Shown piece by piece: positions 46,241 through 59,160 of a DNA stretch of 64,000 bases; position 1 is the stretch's first letter; every line of letters begins with the position of its first letter. Source of the DNA: Hirsutella rhossiliensis. Lineage: Eukaryota > Ascomycota > Sordariomycetes > Hypocreales > Ophiocordycipitaceae. Where the stretch lies: contig NW_025408670.1 of assembly GCF_020360975.1 (NCBI RefSeq), positions 4,464,001 through 4,528,000 of the forward strand. The letters run 5' to 3'. Below the pieces are notes generated by a model that had not been told where the DNA came from, did not search any database, and worked only from the letters and a program-made list of their open reading frames with translations. A program made the position numbers and the translations under genes.

Positions 46241-46555
46241 CTACCTTATATACCCCTTAGTAGAGGATACTACTTAAGGTAAAGGGGATAGGTAACCTAA
46301 GGCTTACGTAGGTCTAGACTAGCCGCCGGCTACTTAGAGGCGTATATAATAGGTTACGCCCTTATTTAAACGGCTAGCTAGCTAACGAGTATAGAGCTAG
46401 GTCCCGGCTACCTAGGCTAACGGGCGCGGGGATAATAAGGCTAGTAGGGCCGGCCCTATTAACGGGAAAGGGTAGGAAAAAGCCCGCGGTATAGGCCTAA
46501 TTATATAGGAGCCGTTAATAGGGCAGCGCTATACCGCGCTTAAGAGAGGGTATTA

Positions 46556-46741
46556 TATAAGAGTCTTTAACTATTATAGGTAATAAGCTTAGGCCGTGGC
46601 CTAAGCTATATAGTTATATACGGAGGGCCGGATCCTATAAGTATAGGGGCGGGCTAGCCGCGTATAAAAGAGCTCTATATAGCTTATTAATATTATCTTA
46701 TAGACGGCACCTATATATACGCCTCTACTTACTCTATAATA
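46556..46741 (+). repeat. 3' LTR of B1 (186 bp)
   Basis: Pair of 39955-40140. More mutated near its right end (ATATATACGCCTCTACTTAC against GCGCACGCCTCTGCCTAC), including changes of CG to TA and CT-context C to T, not only CpA. Confidence 0.9.
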
Positions 46742-49700
46742 ATAAGGACCCTTTATCTAAGATAATACCTTTTAAAGGTCTATATACTAATTTAACTTAG
46801 TAATAAAATAATTATACTAGCTTTATAGCTATTATTATCTTAGAGATAGGAAAGAAAAGGTAATACTTAGTATATTAGTTTATAATTACTAGGATTATAT
46901 TAGCGTCTTATTTAATATACTATACTTTAAGTAGACTTATAGTAAAGTCTATTAATAATTCTTCTTATAGTTATATAAGATATAGTAATAATTATATAGT
47001 ACTATAAAAGCGATACCTCTTAAATACTATACCTTAATATACTAAGTATAACTAAACGTATTTATTTATATCTTTTATTATTTTATCTTAGTAAAAGTTC
47101 CTTATTAGTAGTTCGTTAGTATATTAAGAGCCAAAGTATCCTATTAATAGATTGTTATAAAAGAGCTATATTAGCTCTTACTATAAGGCTACTTTTAAAG
47201 GTACTATAATATAACCCTTTTATAATAATAGTTTATTTAAGCGTATTAACTAAAAACCCTTCTTTTTTAAGAAGTCTTTAGTTTCTTTTAGCTTACTAAT
47301 TACTATATTAACCGACTAAGTATATTTTAGTAACTTTAGTAACGGTTCTAAAACTTCTACTATATAAACCTTTATATAGTAAGCCGCTTCTTTAGCGGTC
47401 TTCCTTAAGAGTAACTATTTATAACTAGCTCTTTCTTTAGCCTAATTAGCTAATTATTTAGGTCTTGCGCCTAAATTATTATAGTTTTACTATAAATAAG
47501 CTTATATATTTTCCTTATATAAAAGCGCTTTACTATACTTATATTAACTTATAGTTAAGTATCTCTTTACTTATAAAAACGCCTTATTATTTCTCTATAT
47601 AAATATAGTATTAATAGTAGCTAGCTTTACTTATAGCTTTAATAATAGTTCTATAAATAAGGGCTTCTCGCCCTTATATCTAAGTATTTTCGATAGCGCG
47701 TTTACTAGGTTTAATTTACCTATATAATACTTAATCGTAAAGTTAAATAGTACTAAATATATATACTATCTTACTTACCTCTTATTTAAGGAGGTCTAGT
47801 ATATAAACGTCTAGAGGTTATAGTAGTTTAATAATACCTTTACTTTATATACTACCCTTTTAACGTAATATCGCTAGTATTTAAATAGCTTAATAATAGT
47901 AAATAGTTCTTAGTCTAAAATACTATAATTAAGTTTAGCTTTAGTAAACTTCCTTAACTAAAATATAATTAAATAGTAACGCCCTTTATTATTAAGTTAA
48001 GAGATAATTCTTACTATCGCGAATTATAATATATTTATTTCGATATAAATACGTCTTTTTAGATCGTAATATTAAAGGAGTAAAGCTCCTTAAAAAGCAT
48101 CCTTAAGAGCTTAAAACGCTACCTATTTAGTAAGGTTTAGCTCTATACTTCCTAGCTTCTTCTTATTCTTACTCCCCTTTAATAATATAGTTAGGGGCGT
48201 TATAACTCTAAAGTACCTATATATAAATCGTTAGTAAAAATTATAGAACCTAAGGAAAACTTAAATATTATAGTAGGTTATAGGTTTAAGCTATTAAGCT
48301 ATTACCTCTACTTATTAAGGGTTTCTTAATACCCTATTAAAATATAAAATAAACCTAAGGAACTTAACTAACTATTAATAAAAGGTATACTTTAATAGTT
48401 TTATATAGAGCTTTATAGCCCTTAGCCTTTCTATTACTTATCCTAAGTATTTAGTATATTTTTCTCTTATCTTAAAGTATATAAAGATATCGTTAAGGTA
48501 AACTATATAGAATATATTTATAAGCCCTTTAAGTGCTTAATAAATATAGCTCTAAAATATAGCTAATATATTAGTAAGTTTAAAGGGTATTACTAGGTAT
48601 TCGAAATATCTATAATATATTTAGAAAGGGGTCTTTTATTTATCTCCTTCTTAAATTTAAATATATTAATACGTATTCTATATATTAATCTTAGAAAAAT
48701 ACTTAGCTCTTTAATAGCAGTTAATAATCTCCGAAATAAAGGGTAAAGGGTACCGATTCTTTTATATAACCTAGTTAAGTCCTTAGTAGTCTATATATAG
48801 TTATAAGGTACTATCCTTTTTTAAAATAAAAAGGATAAGCGCCCTAGCTAGGCTCTTTAACTCCTAGATTATTTTTCTTTTTATTACGTCTTAGATCTAG
48901 TCGCGTAATACTTAGAGTTCCCTTTACGATAAAGGGTAAATTAGTCTATAAGGGGGTTCTATATTAAGGATTAAATTAATTAAGTAATCTATTCCTTTTC
49001 TAGCTAGTAGTAAGTCGGACTTATTAGCTAAGAAAGTATCTTTAAACTAGTAGAAAGTTAATAGGATTTCGGCCTATTCTTCCTATAAAATCCCTTTATC
49101 TTTATCTTTATCTAGTAGTAGGATTAGCTTAGGGTTAAGTACTATTATATATACCTTTACTTTATTCTTATATTCCTAAAAGAATTTATAGGGGTTTTAT
49201 AGGGTTTCGCTACTTAGTTAATACTTAAACTACTACTATTATTTCTATAAGATAATATAAATATATTTATCTTTTAAGGTAGTAACTAATAAAAGGATTA
49301 ATACTTAATTATTTAGCGTTAACTTATTAATATTAATATAGAAATAAGTAATTATCTTTTTAGTACCTCTTATATTTATTATTTAGAGTAGTACTAACTA
49401 TACTCTATACTCCTTTACCCTACTATTATTAAGCCTTAATAACTTAGAGTATAAGAGCGCTATTTATAGTAATCCCTACTATTAAGTAAAGTATATATTT
49501 ATAAGGTTAATAGTACTATAAGTATCTAAGTATATAGGGATTTTAATAGGGTTTCGCTTTAATATCGTTATAGGAGTTTTAAGTAACTATCTTATAAGTA
49601 TTAAGTTTATTAAGGGAGAGGCGTTTACCTTAATATCTTACCTTTTCCTTATTTTATAGTATTAAGTCTAAGAGTCTTTACTAAGGTTTCTACCTTTAAA

Positions 49701-49878
49701 GAATTAGTATATTCTATAAATAAGTATCCTAGCTTATTATATTAGAAATATATAATTCCTAATTAAGTAAAAGATCCTTTTCTTTAATAACGTCCCTTAG
49801 TTTAGCCTTTAATAAGTATATTAATAGCTTACTAGTTATTAGTTAAATCGGTAGTATTTCCTTAATAATCTAGCTTAG
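46742..49878 (-). pseudogene. Chromovirus C pol (protease, RT, RNase H, integrase core), RIP-mutated
   Basis: Right half of the element interrupted by B1. On the minus strand: protease region about 49380-49600; RT at about 48250-49000 with IVYLNDIFI at 48482-48508 (from YLDDIFIYS); RNase H about 47500-48200. The integrase zinc region at about 47000-47100 reads LIGYFGS*YTNELLIRNFY...YVQLYLVYQGIQRY (H2C2, Cys now Tyr). The integrase core then runs to 46742 and resumes left of 39955. Gag is not present: the sequence is cut by A2 at 49879. All Trp/Gln positions are prone to stops. Confidence 0.82.
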
Positions 49879-50348
49879 TATAACGACCGGTATTATTCTT
49901 AAGGGATAAACCTATTAAGGGGTTTATATTAGTAGATATAATAGGGTATAGTCTAAGTAATAATAAGTATATTACGTTAGTAATAAGTCGGAGGTTATAG
50001 ATTATAGACTATAACTAGGTAATTAAAATTAAAGATAGAATCGTAATAAAGATCTATATTAAAAGCTAAAGAGCTATCTATTTAAAGAAGTAAAGGTAGG
50101 TAGCTATATATACTTATAGAGACTATCCTTAAATTACGGTCCTAGCTATAATCCCCTTTATAGCTTACTATAGCTTACTTATAAGCTATACTCCTAAGTA
50201 GTAATCTATCTATACAAGGCTTACTTAGCTTATATACGCTCTAGGTAAGCTAAGCCTAAGTAACTTCTCGTCCTAACTATTATTCTAAGCCGCCTTATTA
50301 TATAAATATAGCCGGCTCTCTTATAGCCCGCTAACTATAGTTATAATA
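49879..50348 (-). repeat. 3' LTR of A2 (470 bp)
   Basis: Full-length match to the A1 3' LTR at 9704-10173. It begins TATAACGACCGGTATTATTC with CpG sites still intact and ends AGTTATAATA before the tract TAATATCTCCCCTCC, the complement of the polypurine tract. Confidence 0.85.
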
Positions 50349-50479
50349 TAATATCTCCCCTCCTTTTAGTCTTATCTATAAGACCTACTACTACCTTAGC
50401 CGCTATATATAAATATACCCTTATTACCTATATATATATTCCCCGTTTATTCTTTCTATCCCTTAGGATATACTACTAA

Positions 50480-51115
50480 TAGTATATTTAGTCGCGTATC
50501 GAAGGATCGTTCTTATAAGACCCTTAAGCGTATTCGTTTAGCTAAGTCTATTAATTATCTTAGTTTCGACGTTATACTATATTCTTTTTATTTATTACGC
50601 GGCTTCCGCTATAACACATTAGAGAAATCTTCTAAGTATACCGAATATATATAGCGGGGTCGTTCCTATAATATATTAAGCGTAGCGATTAGCTCTTATA
50701 AGTAACTTCGTTATCTTACTTATTATTTATAGCTAATATATATCTTAGTATCCTAAATAAATCTAGAGTCCGATCGATTAAATAAAGAAGAAGAAATTAC
50801 TAAGGAGCGAATATTAAAAGCTTAAGCTAACCTAAACGAAGCCTTAGCTTATTTAGCGCGGCTTTACTATTAAAAGCGCTAGCTAAAGATAAAGGGTACT
50901 AAGATAGTTTATTAGGGCCTTTATTCTTTAAATAACCTTAACGAGGCTAAGCGCTAAGAATCTAAAGCGGTAGTTAATATTTAGTCTATAAGTAGATTTA
51001 ATATAATTAATTAAAATGCTATTAGTTCGTTAAGCGATTTTATAATACCTAGGGTAGATTTTACTAGTAAAACTATCGAAGTAAAGAACTATAATAGGTT
51101 AAGTGCTTAAGTAGT
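50480..51115 (+). pseudogene. Antisense ORF of chromovirus A2
   Basis: Same plus-strand protein as at 10290-10935. SKYTEYI*RGRSYNILSVA lies near 50645-50700, LNKEEEITKERILKA near 50785-50825 and LNNLNEAKR near 50935-50960. TEYI keeps Thr-Glu where A1 has Ile-Lys, that is, a less mutated CxEC motif. Differences between A1 and A2 here are nearly all C/T or G/A. Confidence 0.6.
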
Positions 51116-53220
51116 TCTTAGGTATTTTCTTTTAGTCTATATCCCTTTTACTTAATAAGGTATTCTTATTACTAACCTTATTTTCTTATATCTAGTATTT
51201 ATTTAGCTTTATATTCCTAATTATTATTAACTTTAATTTTTTCCTATAGTTTAGCGTTTCGTAGTACTAGTTCTAATAATAAGATATAAAATATTAAGTA
51301 TATCTATATTATTATTAATAGCGAAAGTTTATAGTTAACTTTTAAAATAATTTTCTTAACCTTAAACGGTCTAAGTTTCTTAAAGTCTAATTTATTACTT
51401 AGTTATTTTATTTTAATATTTTATTATATAAGGTAGACTATATCTCCCTCTTAAAAGATTAGTCCTTATAATCTTTTTTAATTATAGTAAGTAGATATTT
51501 ATTCTTTAATAAATTAAAGTTCTTATTATATTTCTTTATATAATTTTTATAGCTAATCTACTTATAGTATCGCTCGTTCTACTTATAGTCTTTATCGAGT
51601 AACCTTAAATACTTCTAGGTTATATCTATAATTAGTATATACTAATAAGAGCTTAGTTATTTCCGTTACTAAGCTATTATAAGCTAGTTATACTATTAGT
51701 AGCTATTTAACTTAATCGTTTTATTTATAGCTAATATAGTATCGTAAATATTATTTAAGCGTTTAGTTAAGTCGTTTTATTTATTTATCTATTTATAGGT
51801 AATAAGCTATACTAAGCTTATATTTTATCCCTAATTATACTATAAAAGCTTACTAAAACTTAGCTATAAATATACTTCCTTTATTAAAGATAATCTCGTT
51901 TAATAGTCTATAATTACTAATAATAGTTTATAAGAATATATATACTAGCTCTTTTATATTACTTATTTCTTTATATAGTAAGAAGTATCTATACTTTATT
52001 AGTTTATTAGTAATAATAAATATACTATTATACTTAACGTTAGCTATATATTCTTTTAATAGTAATAGCTTTATAATATAGTTAAAAGCTATTAAATCCT
52101 ATAGTTTTTCTAGTACTAGTAGCGGTTATAATTCTTTATATAGTTTATATCGTTTAGCTTTACTTTATATATAAAGTTTATATTCTTTAATAACTTATTA
52201 TACTACTTCCTTAAGCTATAAGAAGTTATATTATCGTTTAATCCGTTTTATTATTCTTTAGATTCCCTAGTATCTATATATTAAATATTTATATATATCT
52301 TATATAACTTTATCTTATAATTCTAATAGTATCTAGATTTTATTTTTATATATTAGAACTTTTAAATATCCTATATTATATCCGTTTAATACTTTATATT
52401 CTTTTATTTATTTTAGGATCTTTTAGTATATTAAGTCGTTAGGTTATACTTTAAATATTATATTTAGCTATTATTACTAGTAGTTCCCGTTTTCGTTAAT
52501 TTCTAAGAGCTATCCTTTTACTATAAGTGCTCCTATATTATAGTTACTTCGTCGACTAAGGGTATTAGCTCGACCGTATTCTATTCCTTTTCTATAGATT
52601 ATTTCGTAGTTAAATTCTAATAAGTATTTAGCCTATTAAATCTATCGTCCATTTAACTATTATATTATTATAAAATATAAGATATTCTTATAATCTATAT
52701 AGACCTTAACTTTATATTTACTTTTAAGAAGGTAGTATTAAGATTCCTTAAAAGCTTAAATAATTATAAGGAATTCTTTATTATAAATAAGGTAATTAAG
52801 TTCTATGCTATATAGCTTTTTTAAGTAGAATATAATTAGTTATAGTCTTCTTTTATTATCTTTCTATCCGATCTATACTCTTAGAGTAAAGTTTAATATA
52901 TTAGTTTTAAGTTTAATATATCGTTTTAGATTAAAGGTAGTTAAGACTAGTTTTTATATAATTATAGTCTTAATATATTCGAAAGCTTCGTTAGCTTTAT
53001 CGTCCTATATAAATTCTTTTTCCTTCTTCGTTAAGTTATATAATAGTACTATAATTTTTCTAAAATCTTTAATAAATCGTTAGTAGTAATTTATAAATCC
53101 TAGGAAACTTTATATATCCCTAACGTTCTTTAGCGTTAGCTATTCTTTAACTAAGTTAATCTTATCTTATTATATATATATCTCTCTTAGTAAGATTATA
53201 TATCTAAGGAAGTCTACTTT
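51115..53220 (-). pseudogene. A2 integrase-chromodomain, RNase H and partial RT, RIP-mutated
   Basis: Colinear with A1 10935-13045: chromodomain about 51110-51260, integrase about 51400-52350, RNase H about 52500-53000. The RT part ends before the YLDD box. The junction at 53220 falls inside RT, next to B2 gag-end sequence on the other strand. Confidence 0.8.
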
Positions 53221-56200
53221 TAATATTAATAAAGATACCTTAATATTAGCTACCTATATAGACCGAGCTAAATATAATAGGAAGTTATTATTAAATATCT
53301 CTTATACTATCCTACTTTCTAAGTAGCGGGCAAAGTAAGTAATAAGCGAGGAAATTAGGAAAAGGAAGGCTAACGGCCGCTACCTATATTATAGCGCGTC
53401 TATATACTTTATATTAAAATGCCCCTTCCTTTTAGCTAAGCGGCCTATAGTAGTTTAAGTAGCGAAGATAGAACCGCTCCTTACCTTAGATAATAAAGAG
53501 GACTCCTCTCCCTTAAGCCTAGAGGAAAAAGAGTAGCTTTAGAGCAAAGATAGGCTCCGGAGCCCTAATTCCTAGTACTAGTAAAGGAGAAGGAGGAATT
53601 ATCCGCCTATATAAAAGAAGAGCCTACTTTAATATAGGTTATAGTTAATAACTTCTTACCTATCGCCGCCCTTATAGACGAGGGCTACTAGTACTACGCT
53701 ATAGTTAACGAGGCGCTTATATAAGAGATATAAGTACTAGTAGAAAAGATCGCCCTAAGGTAAGTAAAGGGCGCCTTAAGCGCGATAAAAGGTACGGTAA
53801 TTAAGGGTATTATATAGCTAGCTATAAAGGTCGATAGTTAATATAAGCTTATCGTAGCTTATATAATCCCTTAACTAAAGTTTCCCTTAATCCTTAAGAA
53901 ACCCTAGTTATTATATATAGAGTTATACTCGGTTTTATACTAAAAGAAGCTATAGTTTAGGCCTATATAATAGTAGGTCTACTATAACGATAGTTTTATA
54001 GGTATAGGACTAAGTATATAAGCTTTATACTTAGTATAAGAAGTCCTTACCTTTATCTTTATAGGAACTATATAATAGTTAGAGCGGGAGGAAGGCTAGG
54101 TAGCGGCTAATATAGCGGTCTATATAGTTAGCCTAGTAGATATCGATAAGGCCCTCTAGGCAAAGAAGCTAAAGTCGCCCTCTAAGCTATAGTAGTAGAT
54201 ACTAAAGCGCTTTTACGACCTCCTACTACTATTTAAGTCTTAAGAAGTAGATAAGCTTAACCTATATAAGCTAGGGGTAGACTATAAGATCGTACTCTAT
54301 ACTAATAAAAAGGGGTAAGAACTACCTATACCGTTTAGACCGCTATATAGTATATTATACGCGGAGCTATTAATACTAAAGAAGATACTAAGGGACCTCT
54401 TAAATAAGGGTTTTATTTAAGTAAGTAGCTTTAAAGTAAGAGCGCCGGTCTTATTTATATATAAACTAAGGGGCGGGATATAGTTTTATTATAACTATAG
54501 GGCTTTAAACGTAATTATAAAGCTAGACCGCTACCTCTTACCCTTAATCTTAGATATACTCTATAACCTTTTAAAGGTTAAGTAGTTTATAAAGCTAGAT
54601 ATAAAATAAGCGTTTTATAAGGTATAGATCTTAGAGGGTAACGAGTAAGAGACAGTGTTTTATATACGCTATAGCTTATTTAAGTAGCTTATAACGCCCT
54701 TTAGCCTCTTAAAAGCGCCCGCTACCTTCTAGCGTTATATTAATAATATACTTTAAGACTTCCTCGATAAATTCGCCTTTATATATATAGATAATATCCT
54801 TATTTATATAAGCGGCTCCTATAAGGACTATATATAAAAAGTATAAAGGGTCTTAGAGCGCTTCTAACTTTATAAGCTCTACCTTAATCTAGATAAGTAT
54901 AAATTTAAGGTTAAGAGGGTTAAGTACCTAGGATTTATTATTTATATAAGTATAGGTATATAGGCGGATCCTATAAAGATCTAAGTAATTTAGGACTAAG
55001 CTACCCTAACTATATAAATAGGTATATAGAGCTTCCTTAGGTTCGCGAACTATTATAGGATATTTATTAAGGGCTTCTTTTATATTATAATACCTTTAAA
55101 CGAGATTACTAGGAAGCGGACCGCTTTTTACTAAGGGTATATATAGGAAGGAGCGTTTTATATACTTAAGGACCTATTTTCTTAAGCCCTAGTACTACTT
55201 TAGTAGGACTTTAACCGGTCTACGTTAGTTAAAGTAGACTATAGTAGCTAGGTACTTAAAGAAACGCTCTCTTAAAAGGTAGATAAGTAGAAGTAACTAG
55301 TAGCGTTTTACTCTTATAAGCTAACCCTAGTAGAGCGGAATTATACTATTTATAATAAGGAGATACTAGCGATTATTAGCTACTTTAAGTAATAATAAGC
55401 GGCGCTTTAAAGCTATAAGAGCTTTAAGGTTCTTATAAACTATAGGAACCTTAAGTACTTTATAACTTACTAGTACCTCTTAAAGTAGTAAGCCCGCTAA
55501 GTAGAGTATCTCTTACGCTTTAACTTCTCGATTAAGTACCGCCTTAAGTAGGACTCCGTAGTCTTAAACGCGCTTTCTTAAAAGGATTAAGACCGGCTAA
55601 TAGGAGCAGATATCGAGTCCTAGGATCTATAGCTTATCCTATAGGAAGTACTACGGACTTATATAAGAGCTTCCTTAGTAAAGAAAGACGCGGTACTAGC
55701 GAATAAGCTTCCCCCCGCGCTCTTACCTTAGTTTAGCGAGGAAGGATAGACCGGCCTAAGGGCGCGCGCGGCGAGAGTATTCTAAGATAAGGCCCTTTAA
55801 CGCTTATAAGATAAGATAGCGACTCTAAACTATACCTATAAGGGCGTACGCCGCGCTATTAAGTCTAGCGCTCGACGCTTAAATCTAAAGCTAAAGCTAA
55901 AGGTATAAGTAGCTAACTACTATATTAACCTATAAGGGCATCTACGCTAGCGGGGGAGACTATAGGTACTAAGCGTACTATATACTATAAAAGCTAAGGA
56001 GAAGGAGGGACCGCCGGAGCTAGATAAATAAAACGAGCTCTAAGAAAGGCTAGTTTAACTTATTTATAACTCTAGTATCGTAGGTTACTTAAGTAAATAA
56101 GGTATAGTAGTAAGCCTTATAAGGGACTTTTACTAGCCCCTTTTATAGTACTATATTTATTACTTCCTTTATAACTACGATATCTATAGCTATATAAAGA

Positions 56201-56350
56201 TCTAAAGGGCGTAGCTTAAAGGGCTATTAAAGTAGCTTTTAATACTAAACTAGTTCTATATATATATATAAATAGACTTTATAATAATCCTCCCGCTTAT
56301 AAAGGGCGGTAACTATTATATATAGGTAATTAAGGACTAACTTAGTAAAT
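53221..56350 (+). pseudogene. Ty3 element B2, internal fragment (gag end to integrase start)
   Basis: Matches B1 40990-43930, truncated at both sides and without LTRs. It keeps the gag zinc knuckle (about 53385-53440), protease (about 53640-53930) and RT with YIDNILIY near 54784-54807. RNase H (about 55200-55560) and the integrase zinc region (about 56090-56190) also remain. It has about 190 bp (54115-54305) that B1 lacks, encoding a linker before RT, so B2 shows the ancestral structure. More RIPed than B1. The right end falls in the integrase core after CTTAGTAAATTAATAG. Confidence 0.85.
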
Positions 56351-56640
56351 TAATAGTACTTATTATAAGGTAAGTAAAGGGTTATACTATAAGTGCCTTT
56401 TATTATATTATAATAATAAGCTATATAGGATCTAACTATATACCGCGCTTACTACTATTAAATACGCGTTTATATATATAGCCTACCTTACCCTATAACG
56501 CTTATCGGCTAAGGTCTAAGCTAATACTTATACCTATACTAAGGGTAAATACCCTTATATAAGGTCCCCGCCCCTCTCTTTATAGGCGGTCCCTTATAAC
56601 GTTAATCTTATACCTCGGCGTATAGCTAAGAGGTAAATAA
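56351..56640. other. Junction region between B2 and the B3 antisense gene
   Basis: About 290 bp unrelated to B1/B2 LTRs or to any other repeat seen. It holds AT-rich blocks, then a CpG-containing stretch with CCCCTCTCTTTATAGGCGG near 56570-56590. It may hold the LTR and promoter of the B3 element, but no boundary could be set. Confidence 0.35.
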
Positions 56641-57552
56641 CCTACTAACGCGCTCTTATCGCTCTTTCCTCTTAACTATACTATTATTATTATTATTAGT
56701 AGTAGTAGCTATAACTATAACTATAAGTCTCTTAGCGCCTAGCTATACGCTGCCGCCTATATATAAGCTAACCTATACCTATGCTAGTTATTTAAATAAT
56801 TTAATATATCCTCCCCTACTTTATCTTACTTCTTTACCGAGATCGATAACTTTATTAATCGCGCCCTTACCTCGCCCGCTACCGGCCTACTGCCCCCGCC
56901 GCCCTAGTCGCGCCTACCGCCGCTCCGCGCTACCCGCTGCCTAGCTTCTCGGCCGTTAACTTTACTACCCGCGCCGCCGCTGCCCCCGCTATACTCTCCG
57001 CTACCGGCCGCCGCGGTAACGCCGACGATAACGACGATAATAATAAGCGCGGGTCCTCGCTACCCTCCTTCGTAAGCCCCTCTACCCCTATTCTCGCGAG
57101 TATTATTAACTCTCTATACTAGTATAAGTACGCTATAGCCTAGGGCGCTACCCGCGATTCCCCTTATATATAGTATGCCTCGTAGTCCCTCCCTTACGCC
57201 GACTAAGCCGGCCGCCCTTAGGGCAGCTACTTCTTATACGCCTAAGCTAGCCGCGTATATAAGGTTACGCCGCCCGTTCTTACCCGTGCTACTATAGCTT
57301 AGAGCGCCGCGGAGCTAGGCAAGGACTAAAATAAGGCTAAGCGCGCCTTAACCGCCGCCGCCGCCGCCTACCGTAACTTATAGTTCCTCGAGCGCGCCAC
57401 CCTTATACCTAAGTACGTAAGCTCCTTTTCCCGTACTCTCTACGGCGCTAACTCTCTCTCTCTTAGGGGCACCGTCGCCGCCGCCCTAGCCGCCCCCGCT
57501 ACCTTTACCGCCGCCGCCTCTACTACTACCGGCACCGCCGCTGCCGCCGCCG
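56640..57552 (+). pseudogene. B3 antisense-type ORF (Ala-rich), 5' part
   Basis: GC-rich, moderately RIPed coding-like region related to the antisense ORF of B1. Shared landmarks in order: a poly-codon TAT/TAG run near 56685-56710, a segment like LYQYKYAIAQG...SPYIQYASQSL (57115-57200), AAAAAYRNLQFLERATLIPKY (split by poly-GCC, 57350-57415), then Ala/Pro/Thr-rich sequence. It is split at 57552/57553 by chromovirus A3 and resumes at 63771. Since it lies on the plus strand, the parent element should have its pol on the minus strand beyond the right edge; not seen. Confidence 0.55.
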
Positions 57553-58002
57553 TATTACGACCACGGCTACTAGGCCGCTAACGGTCGACCGCGTTAAGCA
57601 CGTAACACGGTCTAATAGATAAATAGTTAGCACGACTATTTAATAGATATAGGATCGAGGGGATCGTAGAGATCTAAGTAATCTAAGATTAATAAGATTA
57701 CTACGCTCTATACGATCTAACGTTAGGGATTATAGCTAGGCCTATAATCTAAGGATAGTCTCTATAAGTATATATAGCTACTTACTTTTACTCCTTTAAA
57801 TAGATAGCTTAATAGCTTTTAATATAAATCTTTATTACGATTCTATCTTTAATTTTAATTACCTGGTTATAGTCTATAGTCTATAACCTCTAACTTATTA
57901 CTAACGTAATATACTTATTATTACTTAGACCACGCCCTATTATATCTACTAATATAAACCCCTCGATAGGTTTATCCCTTAAGAATAATACTAGTCGTTT
58001 TA
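57553..58002 (+). repeat. 5' LTR of A3 (450 bp)
   Basis: Starts TATTACGACCACGGCTAC (original TGTTACGAC) and ends AGTCGTTTTA. The first ~190 bp (U3) have no counterpart in the A1/A2 LTRs; the remaining ~260 bp do. Confidence 0.9.
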
Positions 58003-59160
58003 CGTTAAAAGCTCTTATTTAATATAATACCGCGTTACTTTAAGTAATATTATAACTATTAATATACCTATATAGTAAACTAGATTAACTAACTCTAAAG
58101 CTACTATATCGCCTTAGGATATAATACGCGAGATTATTACCCTTTAATATAAGGTATAGTTACTTAGAAATAAAGGAAGTAATAGATAAGTTAAGGACCT
58201 TAGAAAAGTAGTTAAACTAAAATAGCTAGGACTATTCGACGGTACTTATAGTATACTTTAAGACTTTCTTACTTAACTTAAGGCCTATTACCGGTTTTAC
58301 CCTATTAAACTCTTAGACCTAGTTAAAAAGGTACTTTACGTAGGAAATTATTTATCTAGAACGGTACTTACTTAGTTTAGACTTATTATAAGGGACTTTC
58401 TTAATAACTAACTAGCGCGATAAGATAACGAGATAGATAAAGTCTTTATTAGTTTCTAAGGATTTAAAGAAGCTATTATAAAGGTATTCGGAATAACTAA
58501 TAAGAAATAAGAAGCTAAATAGAAACTTAAAGAACTTTAATAAAGGATCTTAGTATTAGATTATACTATAAAGTTCTATTAAGTTACCTTAAAGCTTAAT
58601 TAAGACAACGAACCTCTTATATTATAATTCTATAATAGGCTTAAAAAAGAAGTTAAGGACGAGCTTTATAAGGAAAATCGACTTAATAACCTCTCGGACT
58701 ATATTACTATAGTAGTACGAGTCGATAATAGATAGTATACGCGACGCTAAGAAAAGAAATAAGGAAGAGGAAACTAAAACCCTTCCTATAAAAATAACTT
58801 TAACTAATACGCTAACTATAAAAAAAAGCGTAAAACTCTTATTACCTACGCCTATATAACTAACCTAGGTAAGATAGATTTAAATATAATATAGAAAAGT
58901 AAAGGAAAGTATTTTAACTATAGGAAACCTAGATATTACTTTAAAGAATATATATAACCTTATAAGGAGAAGAAAACCTACTAGGTACTAGCCTTAAAAG
59001 GTAAGAAATACCTAAACGCTATTAATAAATAGGAACTAAAGTATAAACTCCTTAGTTAGACTATATACTATAATAATAAATATATAGTATACTTTAGCGA
59101 TAAAAATAGTATTAAATAGTTCCTAAAGCTATTAAAGAAGACCCTTATAATAATACAATA
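58003..59160 (+). pseudogene. A3 gag, RIP-mutated
   Basis: N-terminal coiled coil (IDKLRTLEKQLN near 58170-58205), retro-gag domain with residues like FDGTYS near 58236 and YNRLKKEVKDELYKENR near 58632-58680, basic tract, then one CCHC-type knuckle near 58915-58960 reading FNYRKPRYYFKE, with three Cys lost to Tyr/Ser-type codons. Colinear with A1 gag on the other strand. Confidence 0.72.

Larger units (their letters stand above)
39955..46741 (+). mobile_element. Ty3/Gypsy element B1, complete, 186-bp LTRs, 5-bp TSD
   Basis: 6787 bp. LTRs at 39955-40140 and 46556-46741; TSD ATAAG at 39950-39954 and 46742-46746. Gag-pol is on the plus strand, an antisense ORF lies between integrase and the 3' LTR, and the polypurine tract AAGAGAGGG is at 46542-46550. 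It is inserted into chromovirus C and is the least RIPed element here (more surviving CA/TG, for example around 40360-40400 and 45200-45300), so probably one of the younger insertions. A 191-bp deletion ahead of RT, relative to B2, breaks the pol frame. No chromodomain is seen. Confidence 0.92.
49879..53220 (-). mobile_element. Chromovirus A2, 3' part only
   Basis: LTR (49879-50348, same subtype as 9704-10173), polypurine tract, plus-strand antisense ORF, chromodomain, integrase, RNase H and the C-terminal part of RT, colinear with A1 9704-13045. It breaks off at 53220, where B2 sequence begins, so the RT catalytic box, protease, gag and 5' LTR are absent. The insertion or break on the left splits chromovirus C. 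Confidence 0.85.
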
